The position numbers were made by a program, and so were the translations under genes. The notes under the pieces are model-generated. The model saw nothing but the letters and a program-made list of their open reading frames with translations. It was not told the origin of the DNA and did not search any database. This document shows positions 9,892 through 18,547 of a DNA stretch of 64,000 nucleotides, one piece after another (positions within the stretch are counted from its first letter, which is position 1; every line of letters starts with the position of its first letter). Origin of the DNA: Agromyces albus (GTDB lineage: Bacteria; Actinomycetota; Actinomycetes; Actinomycetales; Microbacteriaceae); the NCBI RefSeq assembly GCF_030815405.1, contig NZ_JAUSWX010000001.1, positions 806,001 through 870,000 of the forward strand, written 5' to 3'.

Positions 9892-11205
9892 TCAGAAGAA
9901 CGTGCGCACGAGGTCGACCACGCGGTCGGAACCGCGGTGCTCGACGACCGGGATCCAGCGCCACTTGTCGAACGCCGTGCACGGATGCGAGAGGCCGAGT
10001 GACACGACATCGCCGATGCCGACCGGCAGCGCGGCATCCGAGCGCAGGAAGCCGTGCTGGTCGTTCACAGCGGTGACGGATGCCGCGACGAGCGGCTCCT
10101 CCTCGGCGCCGAGCCGCGCGGCCCACCCGAACGGCACCGGCAGTCCTTCGTCGTAGGGGAAGTCGCGCTTGCCGCCGTCGAGCAGGGCGAGCCCCGGCTC
10201 GGGATGCGAGACGACGCGAGCATAGCCCCGCATCGCCGAGATCAGCGCAGCACCGCCCGAGCGAGCGCCAGAGCCCGCGTCCGCGTCCGCGTCGAGCGGG
10301 GAGATGCCGTGGTAGAAGCCGTCGTCGTGCAGGAGCGAGGCGCCTGAGCGGAGGATCCAGCTCGCCGGGAGCCCCGCCGCGGCATCCGCTGCCATGGCCG
10401 GTGCGAACACGTCGGCGACGACGTCGAGGTAGGCGCTGCCGCCCGCGGTCACGACGAACTCGCGGTCGCCGACGAGCGGTCGCACCGCGGCGCGCAGTTC
10501 GAGGAGGTGACCGAGGTAGTCGCGCACGGCGGCGAGCGCCGCGAGGGAGCGGTCGTGGCCGAGGCTGCCCTCGTAGCCCGCCACGCCCGCGAGGCGAAGA
10601 GACGGCGAGCCGGCGATGCGCTCGGCGACCGCGACGGCTTCGTCGAGCGTGCGGGCGCCCGTGCGGCCCCCGGCTGCGCCCAGCTCGACGAGCACGTCGA
10701 TCGGGCGGGGGAGCGGGGCATCCGGAAGCGCGTGCTCCATCGCCTCGATCGTCGCGACCGAATCGGCCCAGCAGGAGAAGGCGAAGCCGTCATCGGCGAG
10801 CTCGCTCGCGATGAACGCGAGCCCGGCGGGGGCGACGAGGGTGTTCGCGAGCATGATCCGGGCGACGCCGAACGTGCGCGCGGTGCGCACCTGCCCGGGT
10901 GTCGCGAGGGTGATGCCGGCCGCCCCGGCGTCGAGCTGGCGCTGCCAGAGCGCCGGTGCCATCGTGGTCTTGCCGTGCGGCATGAGGTCGAAGCCGTGAG
11001 AGGTCGCCCACTCCTGGATGACGCCCGCGTTGTGCGCGAGGGCCCGTTCGTCGAGCACGAGGAGCGGGGTCCAGAACTCGCTGAGGCGGGGCCCGCTCGC
11101 GAGGAACTCGCGCACCGTGAGTCCGGCAGCTCGAGCTGGGAGGCCCTTGTCGCTCGCCTCGAGGCGCTCCTCGGCGAGCTCGGCGATCACGCGCGGTTGC
11201 GGCAT
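9892..11205 (-). CDS. PLP-dependent D-amino-acid deaminase (D-serine dehydratase-like, fold III)
   Basis: This 437-residue protein belongs to the alanine-racemase-fold, D-serine dehydratase/D-threonine aldolase-like group. The PLP lysine is Lys79 in MPHGKTTMAP. The C-terminal domain has DQHG and SHPCTAFDKWRWIPVV, where His and Cys are the usual metal ligands. ATG 11205 is preceded by a GAGGAT sequence. It is the promoter-proximal gene of the minus group, so the order is deaminase, deacylase, regulator, RidA. The fold is certain; the exact amino acid used is not. Confidence 0.85.
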   Translation of the reverse strand: MPQPRVIAELAEERLEASDKGLPARAAGLTVREFLASGPRLSEFWTPLLVLDERALAHNAGVIQEWATSHGFDLMPHGKTTMAPALWQRQLDAGAAGITLATPGQVRTARTFGVARIMLANTLVAPAGLAFIASELADDGFAFSCWADSVATIEAMEHALPDAPLPRPIDVLVELGAAGGRTGARTLDEAVAVAERIAGSPSLRLAGVAGYEGSLGHDRSLAALAAVRDYLGHLLELRAAVRPLVGDREFVVTAGGSAYLDVVADVFAPAMAADAAAGLPASWILRSGASLLHDDGFYHGISPLDADADAGSGARSGGAALISAMRGYARVVSHPEPGLALLDGGKRDFPYDEGLPVPFGWAARLGAEEEPLVAASVTAVNDQHGFLRSDAALPVGIGDVVSLGLSHPCTAFDKWRWIPVVEHRGSDRVVDLVRTFF

Positions 11206-11242
11206 CCGTCATCCTCTCGTTCAGCGATGCGACCGGAGACGT

Positions 11243-11259
11243 GTTGCGTATGCTGCAAC
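11243..11259. promoter_or_regulatory. Candidate IclR operator in the divergent promoter region
   Basis: GTTGC at 11243-11247 and GCAAC at 11255-11259 form an inverted repeat with a seven-base spacer. It lies between the two divergent gene groups, the natural site for the IclR regulator. A -10-like CATAGG at 11290-11295 stands just before the kinase GTG 11300. The arms are short, so this is a candidate only. Confidence 0.4.
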
Positions 11260-11299
11260 TGGTTTGCGCCGAATCTGCACACGCGCCAGCATAGGGCTC

Positions 11300-12199
11300 G
11301 TGACCCTCGCAGCGCAGCCCGACGTCGTCGCCATCGGCGAGACCATGGTGCTCATCGCGCCGACCGATGCTGAACCGCTCGAGCGCGCTGCCGACTTCCG
11401 CCTCGATCCCGGCGGCGCCGAGGCGAACGTCGCCTCGCACCTCGCCGCGCTCGGTCGCCGCGCAGCTTGGGCCGGCGTCGTCGGCGACGACGCGCTCGGG
11501 CGCCGCCTCGTGCGACAGCTCGCCAAGCGTGGCGTCGACACCCGCTGGGTCGGCGTCGACCCCGTGGCGCCCACGGGCGTGTACTTCAAGGACCCCGGCC
11601 GTGGCGTGCAGTACTTCCGTGCCGGGTCGGCGGCGTCGCGCATGACCTCGGCGCTCCTCGACGAGCTGCCCCTCGACACCGCCCGCATCGTGCACCTGAG
11701 CGGCATCACGCCGGCGCTCTCGGCAACGTGCGACGCCCTCGTCGACGCGGCTTTCACGCGGATCGCGTCAGGTCCCGCGATCGCGAGCTTCGACGTCAAC
11801 CACCGGCCGGCGCTCTGGCCGTCGACGGATGCCGCGGCGCGCCGTCTTCGCGACCTCGCGGCGCGTGCCGACGTCGTGCTCGTCGGCCTCGACGAGGCAG
11901 CCGACCTCTGGGGCATCGCGACGGCCGACGACGTGAGGGCGCTGGTGCCCGAGCCGGCGCTCCTCGTCGTGAAGGACGGCGCAGTCGGCGCAACCGAGTT
12001 CGGAGCGGGAGGTGCCGTGCACGTGCCCGCGATCGAGACGGAACTCGTCGAGGCCGTGGGTGCAGGCGACGCGTTCGCCGCGGGCTACCTCGCCGCCCTG
12101 CTCGACGGCGCGCCATCCGACGGGCGACTGCGCGCCGGACACGAGCGCGCCGTGCTCGTGCTCGCAGATACCGCCGACTTCCCCCGCAACCGACCGTGA
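11300..12199 (+). CDS. PfkB-family carbohydrate kinase, probable 2-keto-3-deoxygluconate kinase
   Basis: This 299-residue ribokinase-fold kinase has the substrate-side motif DPGGAEANVASHLAALG and the PfkB signature VEAVGAGDAFAAGYLAALL containing the catalytic Asp. The RAGSAASRM region resembles 2-keto-3-deoxygluconate (KDG) kinases. The next gene is a KDPG aldolase, so the pair would phosphorylate a 2-keto-3-deoxy sugar acid and split it to pyruvate and glyceraldehyde phosphate. GTG 11300 has no ribosome-binding site and stands a few bases after a -10-like element, so translation may be leaderless. Specificity for KDG is inferred from context. Confidence 0.85.
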   Translation: MTLAAQPDVVAIGETMVLIAPTDAEPLERAADFRLDPGGAEANVASHLAALGRRAAWAGVVGDDALGRRLVRQLAKRGVDTRWVGVDPVAPTGVYFKDPGRGVQYFRAGSAASRMTSALLDELPLDTARIVHLSGITPALSATCDALVDAAFTRIASGPAIASFDVNHRPALWPSTDAAARRLRDLAARADVVLVGLDEAADLWGIATADDVRALVPEPALLVVKDGAVGATEFGAGGAVHVPAIETELVEAVGAGDAFAAGYLAALLDGAPSDGRLRAGHERAVLVLADTADFPRNRP

Positions 12200-12213
12200 C
12201 CGAGAGACCGCAG

Positions 12214-12825
12214 ATGACCGAGATCGTGAACGCCGAATTCGATGAGATCCTCGCAGGGCGGCCGCTCATGGCGATCCTCCGAGGCCTGGGCGCCTCGCGC
12301 AGCCTCGAGATCGCCCGGCGCGCCTGGGAGCTCGGCATCGAGGTCGTCGAGCTTCCGATCCAGTCGCCGGCAGATCTCGAGGCGCTCACAGCCGTCGCCG
12401 AGGCCGGGCGAGCCGAGGGTCGCCTCGTCGGCGCGGGCACGGTCGTGTCGGCGCGCCACGTCGAGCTCGCGGCATCCGCCGGCGCTGCCTTCACGGTGAG
12501 CCCCGGCTTCGATGCGGACGTCGTGCGTGCCTCGGTCGCCGCGGGCCTCCCACCGCTGCCCGGCGTCGCGACGGCGAGCGAGGTGCAGGCCGCGATGGCG
12601 CTCGGCCTCACGTGGCTGAAGGCGTTCCCCGCGTCGCTGCTCGGCGCCCCCTGGTTCGCCGCGATGGCGGGCCCGTTCCCCGATGCCCGTTTCGTCGCGA
12701 CCGGAGGGATGGATGCCGCGAATGCCGGCGCGTTCCTCGACGCGGGGGTTCGCACGGTCGCCGTCGGCTCGGCGCTCGAAGACCCGGCACAGCTGCCTGA
12801 GCTCGCGGCGGTGCTCGCGCGCTGA
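12214..12825 (+). CDS. eda: 2-keto-3-deoxy-6-phosphogluconate (KDPG/KHG) aldolase
   Basis: This 203-residue class I aldolase has the active-site glutamate in GIEVVELPIQSP, the GAGTVV phosphate-side loop and the Schiff-base lysine in LTWLKAFPAS, followed by ATGGMDAANA. It is complete. ATG 12214 has a weak GAGAG upstream; an in-frame GTG at 12196 overlapping the kinase stop (GTGA) is an alternative. It acts directly after the kinase to yield pyruvate and glyceraldehyde-3-phosphate. Confidence 0.9.
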   Translation: MTEIVNAEFDEILAGRPLMAILRGLGASRSLEIARRAWELGIEVVELPIQSPADLEALTAVAEAGRAEGRLVGAGTVVSARHVELAASAGAAFTVSPGFDADVVRASVAAGLPPLPGVATASEVQAAMALGLTWLKAFPASLLGAPWFAAMAGPFPDARFVATGGMDAANAGAFLDAGVRTVAVGSALEDPAQLPELAAVLAR

Positions 12826-12988
12826 CGTCGCGAATTCCTCCGGGACCGCGGGTGGGCGCCCTCCGCTGGCGTGCTTCCTTCGCCGGACCTCCTGGCGTGC
12901 CGTTCTTCGCGCCCGTCCTTCGGCCTGCCCCGAGCACCTTCGCGGCGCCCCGCCGAACCTCGCGAAATGACCGCCGGATGGCGCCGCT

Positions 12989-13036
12989 GTTTCCTATTCG
13001 TAAATAAAGTTTCCGGATAGTTCGTTTTCTGATAAG
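12989..13036 (+). promoter_or_regulatory. AT-rich repeat block upstream of the ABC importer operon, candidate ROK operator
   Basis: In otherwise GC-rich DNA, this block has GTTTCC at 12989, GTTTCC at 13009 and GTTTTC at 13024. The segment TAAATAAAGTTTCCGGATAG (13001-13020) matches TAAAGAATGTTTTCAGATAG at 18495-18514, in front of the ROK repressor gene, at 16 of 20 positions. A third partial copy, GTTTTCTGATAAG, lies at 13024-13036. The shared motif suggests that the repressor controls both units. The rest of 12826-13119 shows no gene. Confidence 0.55.
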
Positions 13037-13119
13037 TTCCTTCCCAGTAACGCCCCCGGGCCCGTGTCCTGCTTGCCGCGGCGCTCTCTCCAGCAACGAA
13101 GCACGAGAAAGAAGGAACG

Positions 13120-14784
13120 ATGATTCGTCGACCGAAACGCTCCATCGCCGCGGCTGTCGCCGCGGGCGCGGCCGCCCTGGCGCTCGCCCTGACCGGGTGC
13201 AGCCCCTCCGCGGAGGCCGGGGCGGACTCGCGACCGCTCCGCGTCTGGGCCGGCAGCGCCACGCCGATCAACAACAACTTCAACCCGTTCAACGTCGACA
13301 CCGCCGTGCACGCGACCTACGGTGCGATCTACGAGCCGTTGTTCTTCTTCAACCAGCTCTCGAGCGAGCCGCCCGTGGGACTCCTCGGCGACAGCTACGA
13401 GTACAGCGAAGACGGCACGGTCATCACCGTGACGCTGAAGCCCGACCTCGAATGGAACGACGGCGAGCCGCTCACCGCCGCCGACGTCGCGTTCACCTTC
13501 GGCTACGGGCCGAACAAGAGCGAGGACCTGGTCTCGGCGGAGGCGGTCGACGACACCACCGTCGTGCTCAGCTTCTCCAAGCCGCAGTTCACCGGTGCGT
13601 CGCTCATCCTCGGGTCGACGTGGATCGTGCCCGAGCACGTCTGGGGCGAGATCGACGACTACATGGCCGAGACCAACCCCGAGCCCGTCGGCAGTGGACC
13701 GTACATGCTCAAGTCCTTCACCGAGGCCGCCTACACCGTGACCGCCAACGAGCACTTCCGCGACGGCGAGCCCGCCGTGAAGGAGGTGCAGTACATCGGG
13801 ATCGATAGCAACCAGTCGTCCCAGGATCTCCTCGCCACAGGCCAGCTCGACTGGGTGGGACAGTTCGTCGCGAACCCCGATTCGGTCACCGGCAACGGCG
13901 TGATCTCCACGCTCAACCTGCAGCAGGACCCGACCGTGATCGTGACCTGTTCCTCGGCCGAGCTCGGCTGCACCGGGCCGCAGACCGACCCGGCGGTTCG
14001 CCAGGCGATCAACGTCGCCATCGACCGTTCGACGATCCGCGAGAAGGCCTTCGCCGGACTCGCAGGTGAGGCGACGCCCACGTTCATGCTCCTGCCGCGA
14101 GACGAGGGCTGGCTGAGCGACCCGACCCTCGAGGTGAGCCCACAGGAGTCGAATGCCGCCGAGGCATCCGGAATCCTGGAGGCCGCCGGCTACGCGAAGG
14201 GCGTCGACGGCTTCTATGCCAAGGACGGCCAGACGATCGAGCTCGACCTCTTCTCGCCCGACGGCTGGACCGACTACAACGATGCCGCGAAGCTCATCTC
14301 GGAGCAGGCTGCGGAGGCCGGCATCAAGATCACGGCCCGCACCGTCTCGGACGCCGACTACTGGACGCCGATCTCGGCAGGCGACTTCCAGCTCGCCATG
14401 TACGGACTCGCCGCGAGCCTCGTGGCCGACCCCTACTCGACGTACAGCGAATACTTCGCGGGCACGTCCACGGCGAAGGTCGGCGAGGACCCGGTCTCTG
14501 GCCAGAACTACGTGCGCTACAGCAACCCGACGGTCGACGCCGCGATCGTCGCCGCCGGAGCCACGCAGGACGAGGCGACGAAGCGCGACGCCTACGCGAC
14601 CATCCATGCCGAGATCGTTCGTGACCTCCCGTACATCCCCGTCGTGCTGAACGCCTCGCAATCGTTCTTCAACACGACGGACTTCACGGGCTGGCCGTCG
14701 GAAGACGATCTGTACGCGGCTCCGCTGCCGTACACCTCGGTCGCGAACGCGGTCGTGCTCGCCCACCTCTCGCCCGCGAAGTAG
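13120..14784 (+). CDS. ABC transporter substrate-binding lipoprotein, family 5
   Basis: This 554-residue extracellular binding protein has a basic N-terminus, a hydrophobic signal segment and lipobox LALTGC near residue 27. It has the layout of family 5 (oligopeptide/nickel/beta-glucoside) proteins: NFNPFNVDTA, then LKPDLEWNDGEPLTAADVAFTF, EPVGSGPYMLKSF and a late AYATIHAEIVRDLPYIPVV. GAAGGAAC precedes the ATG. It heads a five-gene operon followed by the ROK regulator, GH4 hydrolase and sugar-kinase-like genes, so an oligosaccharide or aryl/alkyl glycoside ligand is more likely than a peptide. Confidence 0.9.
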   Translation: MIRRPKRSIAAAVAAGAAALALALTGCSPSAEAGADSRPLRVWAGSATPINNNFNPFNVDTAVHATYGAIYEPLFFFNQLSSEPPVGLLGDSYEYSEDGTVITVTLKPDLEWNDGEPLTAADVAFTFGYGPNKSEDLVSAEAVDDTTVVLSFSKPQFTGASLILGSTWIVPEHVWGEIDDYMAETNPEPVGSGPYMLKSFTEAAYTVTANEHFRDGEPAVKEVQYIGIDSNQSSQDLLATGQLDWVGQFVANPDSVTGNGVISTLNLQQDPTVIVTCSSAELGCTGPQTDPAVRQAINVAIDRSTIREKAFAGLAGEATPTFMLLPRDEGWLSDPTLEVSPQESNAAEASGILEAAGYAKGVDGFYAKDGQTIELDLFSPDGWTDYNDAAKLISEQAAEAGIKITARTVSDADYWTPISAGDFQLAMYGLAASLVADPYSTYSEYFAGTSTAKVGEDPVSGQNYVRYSNPTVDAAIVAAGATQDEATKRDAYATIHAEIVRDLPYIPVVLNASQSFFNTTDFTGWPSEDDLYAAPLPYTSVANAVVLAHLSPAK

Positions 14785-14839
14785 GAACGGGCGGTCCCAT
14801 GTCACCGATTCCTTCGACAGCCGCGAGAGCGGGTGCGTC

Positions 14840-15841
14840 ATGAGCTACTACCTCCGACGGATCACCTTCTACGTGGTGACGATGTGGGCGGCGGTCTCGC
14901 TCAACTTCCTGCTCCCGCGGCTGCTGCCGGGCGACCCCGCCAAGATCATGATCGGCAAGCTCCGACGTGCCAACGGCGGACGACCGATCTCGCAGGAGAT
15001 GATCGACGCCATCACGTCGATCCTCGGCTCCGACGAGGGATCAATGTGGGACCAGTACGTGGCGTACTGGGGCCGGTTGCTTCAGGGAGACCTCGGCGTC
15101 TCCTCCACGAGGTACCCGGCTCCGGTCGCCGATCTCATCGCCCAAGCGCTGCCCTGGACGATCGTGCTCGTCGGCGTGGCGACGGTGATCTCGTTCATCC
15201 TCGGCATCGTCGTCGGTGCGTGGGTCGGATGGCGCCGTGGCACCTGGCTCGACCACCTCGTGCCGATCACCACCGTGTTCCAGTCGATCCCGTACTTCTG
15301 GCTCGCCCTCGTGCTCGTCGCCGTCTTCTCGGTGAACCTCGGGCTCTTCCCGATCATCGGCGGGTACGACTTCTTCGCCTTCCCGGCGGGGCCGGAGTGG
15401 AGTTGGGCGTTCGTCGGGAGCGCGGTGACCCACGCGATCCTCCCGGCGACCACGATCGTGCTCTCGTCGGTCGGCGGGTGGCTGCTCGGCATGCGCAACA
15501 TGATGGTGTCGACGCTCTCCGAGGACTACGTCGTCACCGCCGAGGCGAAGGGCCTCACCCCTCGTCGCATCCGCACGAAGTACGCCGCGCGGAACGCCGC
15601 GATCCCGTCACTCGCGGGATTCGGCATCGCGCTCGGGTTCGTCGTCGCCGGCTCGATCGTGATGGAGCAGGTGTTCAGCTACCCGGGCATCGGCAAGCTC
15701 ATGATCCAGTCGGTCCAGGGACTCGACTACGCGCTCATGCAGGGCGTGTTCCTCGTCATCACCGTCACGGTGCTCGCCGCCAACCTCTTCATGGACGTCA
15801 TCTATGGATTCATCGACCCGAGGGCGCGCCACAATGGCTGA
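14840..15841 (+). CDS. ABC transporter permease (DppB type)
   Basis: This 333-residue inner-membrane permease is of the oligopeptide/glycoside importer class. It has an N-terminal helix (RRITFYVVTMWAAVSLNFLLPRLLPGDP), about six membrane segments, and a cytoplasmic EAA-like coupling loop at EDYVVTAEAKGLTPRRIRTKYAARNA. It pairs with the next permease, with which it overlaps by eight bases. Confidence 0.92.
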   Translation: MSYYLRRITFYVVTMWAAVSLNFLLPRLLPGDPAKIMIGKLRRANGGRPISQEMIDAITSILGSDEGSMWDQYVAYWGRLLQGDLGVSSTRYPAPVADLIAQALPWTIVLVGVATVISFILGIVVGAWVGWRRGTWLDHLVPITTVFQSIPYFWLALVLVAVFSVNLGLFPIIGGYDFFAFPAGPEWSWAFVGSAVTHAILPATTIVLSSVGGWLLGMRNMMVSTLSEDYVVTAEAKGLTPRRIRTKYAARNAAIPSLAGFGIALGFVVAGSIVMEQVFSYPGIGKLMIQSVQGLDYALMQGVFLVITVTVLAANLFMDVIYGFIDPRARHNG

Positions 15842-16781
15842 CACCCGGTCCCGGTTCCGCACTCTCCTGCCGCGCCGGTCAGCGAAGCTCATCGGCGGAT
15901 TCGCGATCGTCGGCGCCATCGTGCTGTTCGCCATCCTCGGCCCGCTGATCGCGCAACCGCCACGTGACTCCGACAACGCGTCGCTCCAGCAGCCGAGCGC
16001 CGAGCACTGGCTCGGCACCTCGAAGCTCGGCTACGACGTGTTCTCGCAGCTCGCGTGGGGCACGCAGGGCTCGCTCATGATCGGCCTCGTGGCCGGCGTC
16101 ATCGCGCTCGTCCTCGCGGTCGTCTTCGGAGTGCTCGCCGGTTACTTCGGCGGCTTCGCCGATGAGGCGCTGTCGCTGTTCACGAACATCATGCTCGTGA
16201 TCCCGGGCCTCCCGCTCGTCATGGTGATCGCCGCCTACGTGCAGCGGTCGGAGGGACTCGGCGATTTCGCCCGCAGCTCGGTGCTCGTGGCGATCGTGCT
16301 GGGCATCACCGGCTGGGCGGGCTCGGCCGTGGTGCTCCGTGTACAGGCGAAGTCGCTTCGCTCGAGGGAGTACGTCGCCGCCGCACGGGTGGCGGGGGAG
16401 AAGGCCTGGCGAGTCATCTTCGTCGAGATCCTCCCGAACCTCGTGCCGCTCCTCGCCGCACAGTTCATCTTCGGCATCATCTTCGCGATCCTCGGCGAAG
16501 CCGGGCTCTCCTACCTCGGGCTCGGCGCCACCGGTTCGATCACGTGGGGCACGATGCTCAACGACGCCCAGACCGGGCAGGCGGTCGGCACGGGAGCGTG
16601 GTGGTGGTTCGTGCCGCCCGGTGCGATGATCGCCGCGCTCGGCGCAGGGCTCTCGCTCATCAACTTCGCGATCGACGAGGTCGTGAACCCGAAGCTCCGA
16701 CTCGCCCCCGAGAACGCCCGGAAGGTGCGCCGGGCCGCGAGGGCCGGAGTCGGCGTGACCGAGACAGGAGTCATCGCATGA
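15834..16781 (+). CDS. ABC transporter permease (DppC type)
   Basis: This 315-residue second permease has a first helix near residue 18, an extracytoplasmic loop with HWLGTSKLGYDVFSQLAWG (the usual DppC N-terminal motif), and an EAA loop at REYVAAARVAGEKAWRVIFVEILPN. ATG 15834 overlaps the end of the upstream permease. It ends with a four-base overlap with the first ATPase gene. Confidence 0.92.
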   Translation: MADTRSRFRTLLPRRSAKLIGGFAIVGAIVLFAILGPLIAQPPRDSDNASLQQPSAEHWLGTSKLGYDVFSQLAWGTQGSLMIGLVAGVIALVLAVVFGVLAGYFGGFADEALSLFTNIMLVIPGLPLVMVIAAYVQRSEGLGDFARSSVLVAIVLGITGWAGSAVVLRVQAKSLRSREYVAAARVAGEKAWRVIFVEILPNLVPLLAAQFIFGIIFAILGEAGLSYLGLGATGSITWGTMLNDAQTGQAVGTGAWWWFVPPGAMIAALGAGLSLINFAIDEVVNPKLRLAPENARKVRRAARAGVGVTETGVIA

Positions 16782-17644
16782 AGCCCGACGCACAGCCCGT
16801 GCTCACCGCACGAGACGTCTCCATCGAGTACGAGGTCGACCCGCCCGTCAAGGCCGTGCGGAACGCCTCGCTCACCCTCCACCGCGGAGAGATCCTCGGT
16901 CTCGCGGGCGAGTCGGGCTGTGGCAAGACCACCCTCGCCTACGGCCTCAACCGGCTGTTGAAGGCGCCCGCCCTCATGACCGCCGGCGAGGTGACGTTCC
17001 ACGACGCCGACGGGCGCGACATCGACGTCGTCGAGCTCCGCGACGAATCACTTCGCACATTCCGCTGGGACAAGGTGTCGATGGTCTTCCAGGGGTCGAT
17101 GAACTCGCTGAACCCGGTCATGAGCATCCGGCGCCAGTTGCATGACGTGTTCACGACGCACCGACCCGGCATGAGGCGCCGTGAGCGTGAGGCGCGGTGT
17201 GCGGAGCTGCTCGGACTCGTCGGCGTCGACCCGTCGCGCCTCTCGAGCTTTCCGCACGAGCTCTCGGGCGGCATGCGCCAGCGGGTCATGATCGCCATGG
17301 CCCTCGCGCTCGACCCGCAGGTCATGATCATGGACGAGCCGACGACGGCGCTCGACGTCGTCGTGCAGCGGGGCATCATCCGCGAGATCATGCGACTCCG
17401 TGAGCGCCTCGGCTTCGCGGTCATCTTCATCACCCACGACCTGCCGCTCCTCATCGAGATCAGCGACCGGATCGCGATCATGCTCGAGGGCGAGATCGTG
17501 GAACAGGGCACCGCGGCCCAGGTCTACCGCGCGCCGAGGCACGACTACACCAAGCGGTTGCTCGCGAGCTTCCCGAGCCTCCGCGGCGAACGCGGGGACT
17601 TCGTGCGCCGCGGCGCGGGCACGACGACGGGAGACGCGGCATGA
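16778..17644 (+). CDS. ABC transporter ATP-binding protein (DppD type)
   Basis: This 288-residue ATPase has Walker A GESGCGKTT, Q-loop VFQGSMNSLNP, signature LSGGMRQR, Walker B VMIMDEPTTALD and the switch histidine in ITHD. GACAGGAG precedes ATG 16778. It forms a heterodimer with the following ATPase, and its start and end overlap both neighbours by four bases. Confidence 0.93.
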   Translation: MKPDAQPVLTARDVSIEYEVDPPVKAVRNASLTLHRGEILGLAGESGCGKTTLAYGLNRLLKAPALMTAGEVTFHDADGRDIDVVELRDESLRTFRWDKVSMVFQGSMNSLNPVMSIRRQLHDVFTTHRPGMRRREREARCAELLGLVGVDPSRLSSFPHELSGGMRQRVMIAMALALDPQVMIMDEPTTALDVVVQRGIIREIMRLRERLGFAVIFITHDLPLLIEISDRIAIMLEGEIVEQGTAAQVYRAPRHDYTKRLLASFPSLRGERGDFVRRGAGTTTGDAA

Positions 17645-18483
17645 GAGACATCCGGCAGCAGGCGGGAATCCTCGAAGCCCAGCACCTCGTGAAGGACTTC
17701 CGGTTCCGTGACGGCGTTCGCCTCTCCACACTGCACGCCGTGAAGGACGTGTCGTTCTCGCTCGAGCCAGGACGCACCGTCGCGCTCGTGGGCGAGAGCG
17801 GCTCCGGCAAGTCGACCATCGCGCGCATGATGGCGAAGCTCGAGACGCCGAGCTCAGGGCGCGTGATCATCGACGGGAAGCCGAGCGCCGACCGTGGCCG
17901 TGGCCTCGCGCAGTACCGGCGCGACGTGCAGATGGTCTTCCAGGATCCGTTCGGCTCGCTGAACCCGTTCCACACGATCCGCCACCACGTCGAGCGCCCG
18001 CTTCGCATCCACCACCCCGAATGGTCGTCATCCCAGGTCCGGAACCGCGCGCACGAGCTGCTCGAGCGAGTGCAGCTCACCCCCGCGAGCCGATTCGCCG
18101 ACCGGCGGCCGCATGAGCTCTCGGGCGGCCAGCGACAGCGTGTCGCGATCGCCCGGGCGCTCGCCCCCGGCGCCCGCTTCATCGTGGCCGATGAGCCGGT
18201 CTCGATGCTCGACGTGTCGATCCGGCTGGGAGTCCTGAACCTGCTCGCCGACCTCCAGCGCGAGGAACGGCTCGGCGTGCTCTACATCACGCACGACCTC
18301 GCGACCGCCCGCCACTTCTCCGACGAGATCCTCGTGATGCTCCGCGGGGAGCTCGTCGAGCGTGGGCCGAGTGACCGCGTCATCCTCGACCCCCAGCACG
18401 AGTACACCAAGACGCTGCTGGATGCCGCGGCCGACCCCGAGAACCTCGGGATGCTGCGCGACGAGGTACGGAACGGCGGGTGA
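17641..18483 (+). CDS. ABC transporter ATP-binding protein (DppF type)
   Basis: This 280-residue partner ATPase has Walker A GESGSGKST, Q-loop VFQDPFGSLNP, signature LSGGQRQR, Walker B FIVADEPVSMLD and the switch region ITHD. The C-terminal extension with ILDPQHEYTKTLLDAA is typical of DppF/OppF. It is the last gene of the importer operon, 64 bases before the ROK gene. Confidence 0.93.
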   Translation: MRDIRQQAGILEAQHLVKDFRFRDGVRLSTLHAVKDVSFSLEPGRTVALVGESGSGKSTIARMMAKLETPSSGRVIIDGKPSADRGRGLAQYRRDVQMVFQDPFGSLNPFHTIRHHVERPLRIHHPEWSSSQVRNRAHELLERVQLTPASRFADRRPHELSGGQRQRVAIARALAPGARFIVADEPVSMLDVSIRLGVLNLLADLQREERLGVLYITHDLATARHFSDEILVMLRGELVERGPSDRVILDPQHEYTKTLLDAAADPENLGMLRDEVRNGG

Positions 18484-18494
18484 TCTCCATTCAG

Positions 18495-18514
18495 TAAAGA
18501 ATGTTTTCAGATAG
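18495..18514 (+). promoter_or_regulatory. Second copy of the ROK-operator-like motif
   Basis: TAAAGAATGTTTTCAGATAG lies 34 bases before the ROK start codon. It is the only AT-rich patch in the spacer and matches 13001-13020 at 16 of 20 positions. It would allow the repressor to control its own gene. Confidence 0.55.
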
Positions 18515-18547
18515 AGTGACGGCAGCGCGAACTGCGCCGAGAGACGG

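Noticed and set aside
12994..14841. 615-codon minus-strand frame opposite the binding-protein gene
   Set aside because: Antisense shadow of a clear family-5 binding protein; Arg/Val/Gly/Asp-rich composition with no motifs.
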